From Bdellovibrionales bacterium (GTDB lineage: Bacteria; Bdellovibrionota; Bdellovibrionia; Bdellovibrionales; JAGQZY01), in the NCBI GenBank assembly GCA_019750295.1, contig JAIEOS010000020.1, positions 1 to 64,000 of the forward strand: DNA of 64,000 nucleotides, in the 5' to 3' direction. The position numbers and the translations under genes are program-made. Each line of letters starts with the position of its first letter. Positions within the stretch are counted from its first letter, which is position 1. The notes under the pieces were generated by a model. The model ran no database searches. It saw only the letters and a list, made by a program, of their open reading frames with translations, and had not been told where the DNA came from. This document shows positions 8,252 through 16,041 of this stretch, piece by piece.

Positions 8252-9865
8252 GTGACACTAAAGAACAGCTTACGGCTTCGTCAAGAAATTCTAAATAAAA
8301 TCAAAAGTCAGGTGCAGCTTTATCTGACTGAGGAGCCTAAAGATCTTCGGCGTTACGCACTTGCCTATAAAAAGAACATAGAGCGAACCCGTTGGCAGCT
8401 GTCCGACACCGAGGAACTTCAGGATCAAATTCAAGGAGTCGACATTGTCTATGGAGGAGATTTTCATGCGTTTTCGCAGGCTCAGCGAGTCCATCTCAGG
8501 CTTCTAAGGACAATCTCCGAGCAAAGGAAAGTTTGGCTTTGCCTCGAGTGTTTCACTTCCAACGCTCAGAGAAACATCGATAGCTATTTGAAGGGTAATA
8601 TTAGCGAGGAACTATTTCTTAAAAAAGCTCAGTGGAGTAGCTCTTGGGGGTTTCCGTGGGAGCACTATAAGCCACTTTTTGATCTGGTAAAAAAGCAGGG
8701 GGGAGAGTGTCGCGGGCTCAATATTATTTTTAGCCAACGCACCGGCAAATCCTTGCGCGCACGAGATCTTCATGCGGCGAAGATTTTAGCGAAGGTGCTT
8801 CGGGAAAAAGCCCCGGAAGACTTGGTCTATGTTGTTTATGGCGACCTTCATGTGGCCAAAGAGCACTTGCCTAAAGATGTCGACCGACTGACGAAGTCTA
8901 AATTTAAAGGACTTACGGTCTTTCTCAATCCTGAAAAAATTTATTTCCAATTAATCAAGAAGGGCTTAGATCGCTCGGGGACCGTGCTCAAGTTTAACTC
9001 GCGAGAGTATTGCGTCGTCGATTCTCCGCCTTGGGTCAAATGGCAGAGCTATCTTCTGTTTCTTGAAGAAACTCTCGATAAGTCCATCGATGAGGAAGAT
9101 CGACATTTTAATTATGCCGAAACTGTGTCCTCCCTGATGAGGCTCATGACCTCGGATCTCGGTGTTGATCATAAAAAAGCGGATTCTATTGAGCACGTCT
9201 ACTCCTTTAATGATGAGGAATTTCTTGATTTGTTGGCTGACAAACTCGGGCGTGATGAGTTTTCCTTAGCCGAAAAAATCGTAGCCGCAGACGTGAGTTT
9301 TTATTGGCGCGAAACCGGTACTGCTTATTTAGCGAGGGGAACTGTGAATTATGCGTCTCATTTGGCGGGACTCATTGTGCACGGCGGATTAAGTCGACGA
9401 GATCAAAATTTTTGGGATTTGCCGAAAGATTTCACTCGCCAGATCTGGATAGAAGCCATGGCTTTCTTTTTAAGTAAAACCGTTAATCCTCACCGCAAAG
9501 CCCTTAATTTGAATGACTTAAAAAAACAGCTAGCGGCCTTCTCGCCTCGTGATTCGGGGGAAGAATCGCTGAAAATTGCCTTAGATCAGAAAATGTATGA
9601 ACTCGTTGCGACCTATGGAAGGGCGAACGAGAAGCGAAGATTACGTGCAAAACAAACCGTGAGTTACCTTAAGGCAGCGCAAATTCTTGGGGCGATTCTG
9701 GGTGAAAAAGTATTTACGAACTATCGAGCTGGACGTTTGTCCCGATCCAAGATCATGGAATGGCTCAGTTCTCCTGTGAATCAGGAAAATTTCGACACTT
9801 TCTATTATCAACGGGTCAAAGATCTTGATAGCATGGAACTAGGAGATCCCCATGCAAGACAGTAA
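8252..9865 (+). CDS. ChaN-like (haem-binding/Tiki fold) domain protein
   Basis: About 537 residues. The N-terminal ~220 residues match the ChaN/Tiki-like fold: VDIVYGGDFHAF (the G-E/D-x-H position), a run of LRLLRTI, then LCLECF, and later VYVVYGDLHVAKEHLP, equivalent to the second conserved G-x-x-H. ChaN proteins bind haem or act as metal-dependent hydrolases. The C-terminal ~300 residues are unfamiliar and contain no membrane segment. The start is uncertain: GTG 8252 gives a clean N-terminus, TTG 8213 would overlap the divergent gene. Its end overlaps the GYF-domain gene by 14 bases, so it probably heads that operon. Confidence 0.75.
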   Translation: MTLKNSLRLRQEILNKIKSQVQLYLTEEPKDLRRYALAYKKNIERTRWQLSDTEELQDQIQGVDIVYGGDFHAFSQAQRVHLRLLRTISEQRKVWLCLECFTSNAQRNIDSYLKGNISEELFLKKAQWSSSWGFPWEHYKPLFDLVKKQGGECRGLNIIFSQRTGKSLRARDLHAAKILAKVLREKAPEDLVYVVYGDLHVAKEHLPKDVDRLTKSKFKGLTVFLNPEKIYFQLIKKGLDRSGTVLKFNSREYCVVDSPPWVKWQSYLLFLEETLDKSIDEEDRHFNYAETVSSLMRLMTSDLGVDHKKADSIEHVYSFNDEEFLDLLADKLGRDEFSLAEKIVAADVSFYWRETGTAYLARGTVNYASHLAGLIVHGGLSRRDQNFWDLPKDFTRQIWIEAMAFFLSKTVNPHRKALNLNDLKKQLAAFSPRDSGEESLKIALDQKMYELVATYGRANEKRRLRAKQTVSYLKAAQILGAILGEKVFTNYRAGRLSRSKIMEWLSSPVNQENFDTFYYQRVKDLDSMELGDPHARQ

Positions 9866-11774
9866 GTGGTATTACGAAAGCTTTGGCGCTGCCAAAGGTC
9901 CGATGACTTCTCAAGAACTGATCCTTAAATTGAACAAGGGTGAGCTCACTTTGGTGAGTCTTGTTTTTAAGGAAGGTGAGGGGCAGTGGTATCCGCTTGA
10001 ACACTTTACCGAGATCACAGAACAGCTCGGAAAGAATGATGTTAAGGTCGATGCGGAATGGGTGGTCCTGCGAAGTCACGAAGTGGACGGTAAGCAGAGT
10101 TTTGAGCAAGTGGGGCCGTTCAATGCGGAGCAAATTCTACAGCTGATCGAAAACGGTAAAATAAAATTTAGTGATCATGTTTGGCGTGACGGGTTTAAAG
10201 CATGGGTTCCTCTTGGAAAGATTGATGAGTTTGAAAAACCTTTGACGTCGTCTGTGGAAGTGGATCTTTCGCTCTATCAGTTGCCGAAACACGAGATCAT
10301 CAATTCTTCGCCAGCCCCGATTAAAAAGTTTTCGCCAGCGACCATTGAGGAAACGGAGCCAGAGCAGATCCCAGAAGAAGCGAAAGGCGAAGATCTCGCT
10401 CAACCGAGTTGGATTCTTAAGCGAAAGCCGAAAGTTGAAATCTTAGAAGAGCCGACCCAACAAGATCCTCTGCTTCAAAAGAAAAAAGAGAAAGAGGCTG
10501 CCGCTCGAAAGGCGGAGCAAGAGGCGGTGGATAATGAATTCCAGGCCAAGCAAGCTGCCGCTGCGTCCAAAGAAGCTCAGCGAAGAGAAAAAGCCGAAAA
10601 AGAGCGTTTAAAGCAAGAGGCTTCCGAAAAAGAAGCTCAAGCCCAAAAAGAGATTCTCGAAAAAGAGGCCCGAGCTCGGGCGGCCAGAGAAGCTGCGAAA
10701 GAAAAAGAGGTTCAAGAAAAGTTGGCCATGGAAAAAGCCGCGAAGGAGAGCGAAGCCGCAATGATCGCGGCTGCAGTAAAACTTGCGGCGGAGAAAGAGG
10801 CGGCCGACGCCAGTGCCGAAAAGTTAAAATCCACTGCGCAGATCAAGGCAGAGGAGGCCGAAGCCGCCGCTGCAGTTAAAGCGCGAGAGGTTGCACGCAA
10901 ATCGAAAGAGGAAACTGTCACAAACGCTCCGATGATGACGGAGAAGCCCAAGCGAGACTCTTCCAAAGATAAAGTTGTGGTGGATATTCCCACCGCGGAC
11001 AAGCTTGAAAAGATGTCGAGATTGTGGAACCAGGTCGCCACAGGCCTAAGCGTCGCCCTGGTGGTTGCCGGAGTTATGGTTTTCGGTGTTTTCGCTAAAA
11101 ATAAGTTTTCTAAATCCAGAAACTCAGTGGCAACAGAGGAGATTTACCCCGATGTGCCAGTGGAGTCGCAGCAGGCCACAAATCAGTTACCCCCGCCCAG
11201 TGAGGGTCTGCCTCCACCCGTTCCTGCAGAGCCCCAAGTTCAGAACCCATCTCCTTCAGCGGGCACCGTGGCTCAACAGCCGACGTCGACCCCTTCGCCG
11301 GTCACTGCCAAAACTTCCGGTGAGGATCTCATGGCCAACGAAAATTTAAAGAGAGACCCAGAAGCTGAGGATGTCTCTAAACTCGGAATAAAAGAGCGCT
11401 CATACTATTTTAATCGCGATCAAAAGTTAATTTATTACACATCCCTTAAAGGTGTAAAGTTCGCAGCAAGCATAGAAGCCGTTTACAAAAAGCAGAGGAA
11501 TGCAGACTCCTGGAATGCAGAATTTAAGAAGTGGAAGACTCAGGTGAAAGCCGGTATTCCGCAGGATCTCAAGCGGACAAGCTTTAAAGGGGATTACATG
11601 TTTCCTGACACCATGACGGCGTTGAAAAATAATTTTAAAGAAATGCTTCGCCGGGGTGAAGAAATGAACGGTAGCCTGGTCGGAGGTCGAGGCCCTAGCC
11701 GCGACCTAAATATGGCTGACGTGATCGGAAAATTTAGAGATATTAGCGAAAAAGCAAAGAAGCTCAATCCCTAA
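9852..11774 (+). CDS. GYF_2-domain, coiled-coil transmembrane protein
   Basis: A 640-residue inner-membrane protein with clear modular order. Two GYF_2-type repeats lie at ~3-52 (WYYESFGAAKGPMTSQEL) and ~63-115 (VGPFNAEQI ... WRDGFKAWVPL). A very Ala/Glu/Lys-rich coiled coil covers ~195-370, one membrane helix ~397-416, a Pro/Gln-rich periplasmic linker ~430-495, and then a small C-terminal domain. The topology, a cytoplasmic GYF part and a proline-rich periplasmic part, recalls GltJ/AgmX of Myxococcus gliding machinery, but that is analogy only. Good AGGAGA site before ATG 9852. First gene of the 9852-15930 cluster. Confidence 0.8.
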   Translation: MQDSKWYYESFGAAKGPMTSQELILKLNKGELTLVSLVFKEGEGQWYPLEHFTEITEQLGKNDVKVDAEWVVLRSHEVDGKQSFEQVGPFNAEQILQLIENGKIKFSDHVWRDGFKAWVPLGKIDEFEKPLTSSVEVDLSLYQLPKHEIINSSPAPIKKFSPATIEETEPEQIPEEAKGEDLAQPSWILKRKPKVEILEEPTQQDPLLQKKKEKEAAARKAEQEAVDNEFQAKQAAAASKEAQRREKAEKERLKQEASEKEAQAQKEILEKEARARAAREAAKEKEVQEKLAMEKAAKESEAAMIAAAVKLAAEKEAADASAEKLKSTAQIKAEEAEAAAAVKAREVARKSKEETVTNAPMMTEKPKRDSSKDKVVVDIPTADKLEKMSRLWNQVATGLSVALVVAGVMVFGVFAKNKFSKSRNSVATEEIYPDVPVESQQATNQLPPPSEGLPPPVPAEPQVQNPSPSAGTVAQQPTSTPSPVTAKTSGEDLMANENLKRDPEAEDVSKLGIKERSYYFNRDQKLIYYTSLKGVKFAASIEAVYKKQRNADSWNAEFKKWKTQVKAGIPQDLKRTSFKGDYMFPDTMTALKNNFKEMLRRGEEMNGSLVGGRGPSRDLNMADVIGKFRDISEKAKKLNP

Positions 11775-11805
11775 AGAAATCAGTGGAATTTAAGAGCTAA
11801 ACCCT

Positions 11806-11832
11806 TAAGCTTATTTGAGCTTTTACCGATAA
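11806..11832 (+). promoter_or_regulatory. Weaker sigma-28-like promoter
   Basis: TAAGCTTA (11806-11813), 11 bases, then ACCGATAA (11825-11832), compared with TAAAGTTT-N11-GCCGATAA. The -10 element matches 7 of 8 and the spacing is exact; the -35 element is weaker. The predicted start site falls at about 11839, on the second ATG (11840) of the TPR gene. Confidence 0.4.
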
Positions 11833-11833
11833 A

Positions 11834-12514
11834 ATGGGTATGAGTTCGAGAGTGATTGCCATCGTATGTTCTTTTATCACACTGGTGTGTTGCTTTGCGC
11901 TTTGGCGTGGAGAACTTGCATTCGCAACGCGTGCAGGAATTGAGAATCGTTTAAAAATGGCTTCGCGCAATGCCACCGAAGAAAAAATTAAGCGATTGAG
12001 TTTGCAAGCCCGCTTTAAAGATTTTCAACAGAATGTTGCTCTTTATATTCCCAGAGACAAGCATAATAAAGTCGAAATCGAAGCCAGGGAACTTGCGAGT
12101 GTTATTCCTCATTCTTCGTTTCCTAAAAGTGAAGAATCACTTTCACGTATGGCTCTCAAGAGCGGCAAAGAGCTTTTTTTAGATAAAAAATACGAGCAGT
12201 CGATTCAGCCTTTGACCGATTTAATTTCGAAATATCCCGAGTCGGTTTCTAGTCTCGAAGCTTCTTACTATCTCGTGAAGGCATTTTACGAGACGAAAAA
12301 CAAACAGGAATCGATGGAATGGGCCGAGAGAATGATCCGGCAATTCCCAGAAAGTATTTGGACGGCGAAATCCATGATTTTACTTGCGGATATTTATCGC
12401 GAGCAAGATCGTCGTAATGAGGCCTTGGATACTTATCAAATTGTGATGTCGTCTTTCGACGAAGCGGATATTCGCGATGAGGTTAAAAAGAAAATGGCAG
12501 AGATGGGTTTATAA
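11834..12514 (+). CDS. Exported or membrane-anchored TPR protein
   Basis: A 226-residue protein with an N-terminal hydrophobic segment (residues ~6-25, VIAIVCSFITLVCCFALW) acting as signal or anchor. A linker rich in basic residues follows, then about three tetratricopeptide-like repeats from residue ~110 (LDKKYEQSIQPLTDLISKYPES, YYLVKAFYETKNKQESMEWAERMI, DIYREQDRRNEALDTYQ). The pattern resembles CpoB/YbgF or BamD-type periplasmic TPR domains, which bind partner proteins. Two candidate starts, ATG 11834 and ATG 11840; the sigma-28-like element just upstream would favour 11840. Its stop overlaps the next start as TAATG, implying translational coupling. Confidence 0.8.
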   Translation: MGMSSRVIAIVCSFITLVCCFALWRGELAFATRAGIENRLKMASRNATEEKIKRLSLQARFKDFQQNVALYIPRDKHNKVEIEARELASVIPHSSFPKSEESLSRMALKSGKELFLDKKYEQSIQPLTDLISKYPESVSSLEASYYLVKAFYETKNKQESMEWAERMIRQFPESIWTAKSMILLADIYREQDRRNEALDTYQIVMSSFDEADIRDEVKKKMAEMGL

Positions 12515-13254
12515 TGAGACCGTTCTTTGGCCTCCTCTTTTTGGTTTTGCTTCTTCAAAATTCTGCTTTCGCAAATTACAGTTCCATGCCTAAGGGATGT
12601 CTTAAGCAGCCGCTGCACGACGGTGAGATCTGCAAAGTCTTATCACATGATAAAGTGATGGTTCCTTGGGTAAAGAACAAATTCTATACTTCACCGAAAA
12701 CTCTTTTAGAGATTCAAAAGGACCATATTTTTTTAGGATATGGTTATGTTTGGTTTCATTTTGATCAGCCCGTAGAAATTCGTACCCCCTATGGAAATGT
12801 GATGCCGACAGGATCTGGCGAAGTTTGGGTCGAGGTTAAAAATGATCACGCGATGATTCGCGCTCTAGGGGACAATCTTTTAGTCACCGGTAAGGGGAGC
12901 GAAAGTTCGCAACTTCTCGTCAAAGGTTTCGAAATGAAGCTAGGTACTGTGTCCTATGCGACAGGCGCTGCCCATCAGACAATTCCCACTTCAATTTCAA
13001 TGGAGGATCATCTCCAGTCTTTAGACCGAGTATTTCCCTACGATGACATGGATTTTAAAGCGACCGTAAATCAATTGGCCCACGTCTTAACTAAAGCCTC
13101 GGCTCAAGCTTCGCAGCTTCACCAAAAGATCGTTGAGCGAAAAATTGCGAGCGAAAAAGAGCGCATGCAAAAGGCCGAGTTTAATGCTGAACTTAGGTCG
13201 CGCCTCGAGAAGTACTTTCGTCGCATATATCGTCAAAAAAACAGTCTAGAATAG
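12514..13254 (+). CDS. Exported FecR-like domain protein
   Basis: A 246-residue exported protein with a signal peptide (residues 1-20, ending NSAFA). The central part (~85-150) has alternating beta strands of the FecR type: VEIRTPYGNVMPTGSGEVWVEV and LGDNLLVTGKGS resemble the repeating V-x-T-P-x-G motifs of FecR periplasmic domains. The C-terminal ~60 residues are a basic coiled coil (IVERKIASEKERMQKAE). FecR-type domains usually relay signals across the envelope; no sigma/anti-sigma partner is adjacent, so a structural role is equally possible. It starts within the stop codon of the TPR gene, so the two are coupled. Confidence 0.65.
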   Translation: MRPFFGLLFLVLLLQNSAFANYSSMPKGCLKQPLHDGEICKVLSHDKVMVPWVKNKFYTSPKTLLEIQKDHIFLGYGYVWFHFDQPVEIRTPYGNVMPTGSGEVWVEVKNDHAMIRALGDNLLVTGKGSESSQLLVKGFEMKLGTVSYATGAAHQTIPTSISMEDHLQSLDRVFPYDDMDFKATVNQLAHVLTKASAQASQLHQKIVERKIASEKERMQKAEFNAELRSRLEKYFRRIYRQKNSLE

Positions 13255-13332
13255 CCCTCCTATGATATTCTTAAAAGGAGCTTTATTTCCGCTTAAATAC
13301 TGGAATACAGCGTCTTTTTCATGGAGGAAAAA

Positions 13333-14988
13333 GTGTCATCGATCAATGGTAATGATCCGTACGACGAGTTAAAGAAGCTTCGTGAATACTATCAAAAGCG
13401 CGAAGAAGAAACTAAAACGAATCACACCAAAGAAAAAGAAAAGCTCTCTTCGGCCCACAAAACTGAAGTTAAGAAAATCAGTGAGCAGAATGCACAACGC
13501 GAGGCCGAACGACGTGATGAGACGAAAACTGCCATCAGTAAAAATGATATGCGCTACACGCGAGATGTCGAAAAGATGAAGCAGCTTCATAGCAAGCAAA
13601 TTAAAGATCAACTTTCGCGTCAAGCCATCGAAGAGAAAAACTACAAGAAAGCCTACGAGGACAATAGCGAGCGCAATGAGGGAATGTACAAAAGTAAATT
13701 GAGTGAACGAGAGAGAGCTCACGCCAAAGCCCTCGAAAGTCAGCAGGATACGACCGCAGAGACCATGACTCGCTACCAGCAAAAAACGAAACAAGAGATG
13801 GATGAGATGCGAGCTCGACATCAAAACGAAACTTCGAACAAAAAAGACGTCGTTAGAAAAACACTGCACGAAGAAAAGGCAAAGGTCGTTAATGAGTACG
13901 ATGACTATCGCGCGTTTAAAGAGCAGGAGATTAAAAAGCAAGAGCGAAAAAAAGAACATGAGATCAGTAGTCTCCGCGAGGATTATCAGCAGCAGTTGAT
14001 GCGGAAAGATCGACTTACCCAAGAGAAGCTCGATGAGATGCGTGAGCTGAGCCAAGAGGGTGTAGCGCGTGAGAAGCAGCAACATATGAAAGCGCTCGAA
14101 AAAGAACGTAAGGCACTCGAAAAAGCTCGCGAAGATCTCGAGATTGGTCGTAATGCAAAACAGATCGATCATTTGCAATATAAGATTCAAGATCTTCAAG
14201 ACAAGAACATTCGGGATATTCAGAAGAGTGAGAGAGCAAAGAATCGTGAAATCGAAAACGTCAAGATTGCTTATCAAGATAATGTCGATCTATTAACCGA
14301 GCAGCGCTCCGCAAACCTAAAAACACATAATGAAATTCGCGCCAATCAATCCGAGTTGACTCGGCAACAGGCTGAAGCGCGTGTGAAAGACGCACACGAT
14401 TACTTTAAGCAGAAGATGGATCAAGAGTCGGACCATCACGACGCCAATGTGGCGCGCCTCGAACGTAAAATGAGTAAAGACAATCAGCATAAACATGCCA
14501 TGTCCGATATGAGATTTAAAAAAGTTCAGGAAGATTATGCTCGTGATCGTGCAGAACTTGAACGTGCTCATGGGAGAAACGTCGCAAGTTTGCGCGAAGA
14601 GTTTAAACGAGTGATCGAAAATGAACGGGGTGAGCATTTCCAAGAGCGTGATACGATGAGAAAGCATTACGAAAACCAATTTGGGGAAATGCAAATAAAA
14701 CATCAAAGCGAAATGGATAAAATGCGATCTCAATACGAATCCTCCGTGGCTCAATTGAGAAACGAATATGCCGACCATCTCAATGAAATCCATAACAAGG
14801 GCCAAGCGAAGTTAACTGAGCAGGCTCGCATGAAAGATTCCGAAACGGAAAACCGACAAGCTCAGTTTGAATATCGCCTAAAAAAAATTGAGCAGTCCTA
14901 CAATGAAAATCTAAAGCGTCTCAACTCGAGGCAGGAAGAGAACGTTAAGCTCCTAAACTCAACTCCTTCTAAAGGGAAGTACGCGTGA
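13333..14988 (+). CDS. Long cytoplasmic coiled-coil protein
   Basis: About 551 residues, almost all charged (K, E, R, Q, D) with no proline-rich or hydrophobic segment, predicted to be one continuous coiled coil of about 500 residues. No signal peptide. I chose GTG 13333 because GGAGG (13323-13327) sits 5 bases before it; the upstream in-frame ATG 13321 has no ribosome-binding site and contains that Shine-Dalgarno itself. It ends with a GTGA overlap onto the LytM-like gene. Such proteins often act as cytoskeletal or polar scaffolds; no specific function can be assigned. Confidence 0.85.
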   Translation: MSSINGNDPYDELKKLREYYQKREEETKTNHTKEKEKLSSAHKTEVKKISEQNAQREAERRDETKTAISKNDMRYTRDVEKMKQLHSKQIKDQLSRQAIEEKNYKKAYEDNSERNEGMYKSKLSERERAHAKALESQQDTTAETMTRYQQKTKQEMDEMRARHQNETSNKKDVVRKTLHEEKAKVVNEYDDYRAFKEQEIKKQERKKEHEISSLREDYQQQLMRKDRLTQEKLDEMRELSQEGVAREKQQHMKALEKERKALEKAREDLEIGRNAKQIDHLQYKIQDLQDKNIRDIQKSERAKNREIENVKIAYQDNVDLLTEQRSANLKTHNEIRANQSELTRQQAEARVKDAHDYFKQKMDQESDHHDANVARLERKMSKDNQHKHAMSDMRFKKVQEDYARDRAELERAHGRNVASLREEFKRVIENERGEHFQERDTMRKHYENQFGEMQIKHQSEMDKMRSQYESSVAQLRNEYADHLNEIHNKGQAKLTEQARMKDSETENRQAQFEYRLKKIEQSYNENLKRLNSRQEENVKLLNSTPSKGKYA

Positions 14989-15485
14989 AGAAACGTTTAG
15001 GAAAAGGTTTTCTCTTATGTTTACTTTTTAGTGGCGTTAGCGTCGCATTTGCGAGTATTTTTAATCAGAGGCCAAGTCGCGGTCCCAGTCGAACTCATGA
15101 TGGATATGATTATCCAACAGCCCATGGAACTCCGGTTCCTTCGCGCAGCGCGGGAACGGTGAGCCTTGTCGGATCTCGTCCTGGTTATGGTAAAACCGTA
15201 GCGGTGGACAAGGGACGTTGTCGCGAAATTTATGCTCACTTTAGCTCGATGAGCGTTTCCCCCGGGCAGCGTGTGTCCCCTGGAACTATTCTTGGCTTAG
15301 CTGGCCGTACTGGACGGGTGTCGTTGTCTCAAAGCACCGCGGTTGTTCATTACGAGTCGTGCAGTCCACTTTATCCTCTCGGAGGAGAAGTTCGAGGTTC
15401 TGGAACTCGTGGACGGAGAGGCCAGCCGTCTCAACAGGGCGGTTACGACCACATGCTGAGGGACACAACAACGACGGGCCAATAG
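14985..15485 (+). CDS. LytM/M23-type peptidase-like protein, degenerate active site
   Basis: Exported 166-residue protein (signal peptide to ~residue 24) of the M23/LytM fold, which cuts peptidoglycan cross-bridges. Visible landmarks: H38-D-G-Y-D42 (the HxxxD zinc site), G-x-V motifs, YAH85F and VVH122YE. In active enzymes the last motif is H-x-H; here it reads V120-V-H122, so the first histidine is replaced by valine while the zinc ligands His38, Asp42 and His122 remain. It may be inactive or a regulator of other hydrolases, as EnvC/NlpD are. It starts on GTG overlapping the coiled-coil stop by 4 bases. Confidence 0.8.
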   Translation: MKKRLGKGFLLCLLFSGVSVAFASIFNQRPSRGPSRTHDGYDYPTAHGTPVPSRSAGTVSLVGSRPGYGKTVAVDKGRCREIYAHFSSMSVSPGQRVSPGTILGLAGRTGRVSLSQSTAVVHYESCSPLYPLGGEVRGSGTRGRRGQPSQQGGYDHMLRDTTTTGQ

Positions 15486-15492
15486 GAAAAGG

Positions 15493-15930
15493 ATGAATAT
15501 GATTCTAGCTTTGTTATTATCTTTATCGATCGCTTCGGCAAAACAAAAAGCGGACCGTGTGTACACGCCTCGGGCCGGTGAAACTTCAATTCAGGCGATT
15601 CTTCGCAAATGCGTTGAGACCGAGCAGGCACGGATTTTAAAAGAAAAACTTCACAAAGAGAGCGCCGTGGGAGCGGCCGATATTTGTCGGTGCATCACCG
15701 ACAATTTACAGAAAAATGTTCCCGAGGAACAACTCTATATCATAGCGAAGTACGAGGCTGGATTTCGCGTCATCGACGATATTCGTCGCATCGAAGGGGC
15801 CCAGGTCCTTTTTGATTTTGATGAAGGTGTTCGCACAAATTGCCGTAAGGACGTGAATCACGTGGCGCAGATTGAAGACGCGAATGAGACTCCGGGGAAT
15901 GATCGCCGGCCCAATTCTAAGAAGAAGTAA
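15493..15930 (+). CDS. Small exported protein of unknown function
   Basis: A 145-residue protein with a signal peptide (MNMILALLLSLSIASA). The mature part is helical and charged, with an ILRKCVETEQ segment, a CRC pair near residue 65 and one further cysteine near 112, so two disulfides are unlikely but one is possible. AGGAAAAGG lies just before the ATG. It is the last gene of the plus-strand cluster, 7 bases after the LytM-like gene, followed by a 38-bp hairpin. No family recognised. Confidence 0.7.
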   Translation: MNMILALLLSLSIASAKQKADRVYTPRAGETSIQAILRKCVETEQARILKEKLHKESAVGAADICRCITDNLQKNVPEEQLYIIAKYEAGFRVIDDIRRIEGAQVLFDFDEGVRTNCRKDVNHVAQIEDANETPGNDRRPNSKKK

Positions 15931-15936
15931 AACGTA

Positions 15937-16017
15937 CGCCGGTTCGATTCCCAAACGCAAAAGGCCATAAAACATTAGGTGTTTTATGGCCTTTTGCGTT
16001 TGGGAATCGAACCGGCG
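15937..16017. terminator. 38-bp perfect hairpin between convergent genes
   Basis: Positions 15937-15974 are the exact reverse complement of 15980-16017, with loop ttagg (15975-15979). It lies precisely between the stop codons of two convergent genes, so a bidirectional terminator is the simplest reading. Inner T runs are short. Part of the arm (ggttcgattccc) looks like a tRNA T-loop but does not fold as one. Confidence 0.7.
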
Positions 16018-16041
16018 GAAAGTGGATGCCGTAACTTTTCC

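Noticed and set aside
13369-14277. 302-residue open frame on the minus strand opposite the coiled-coil gene
   Set aside because: It is the antisense of a lysine/glutamate-rich coding sequence, giving an artificial Leu/Phe-rich product; no ribosome-binding site or family match.
15937-15955. Possible tRNA remnant: ggttcgattccc resembles a T-loop
   Set aside because: The flanking bases do not pair into a T-stem, no other cloverleaf part is present, and the sequence is fully explained by the 38-bp palindrome.
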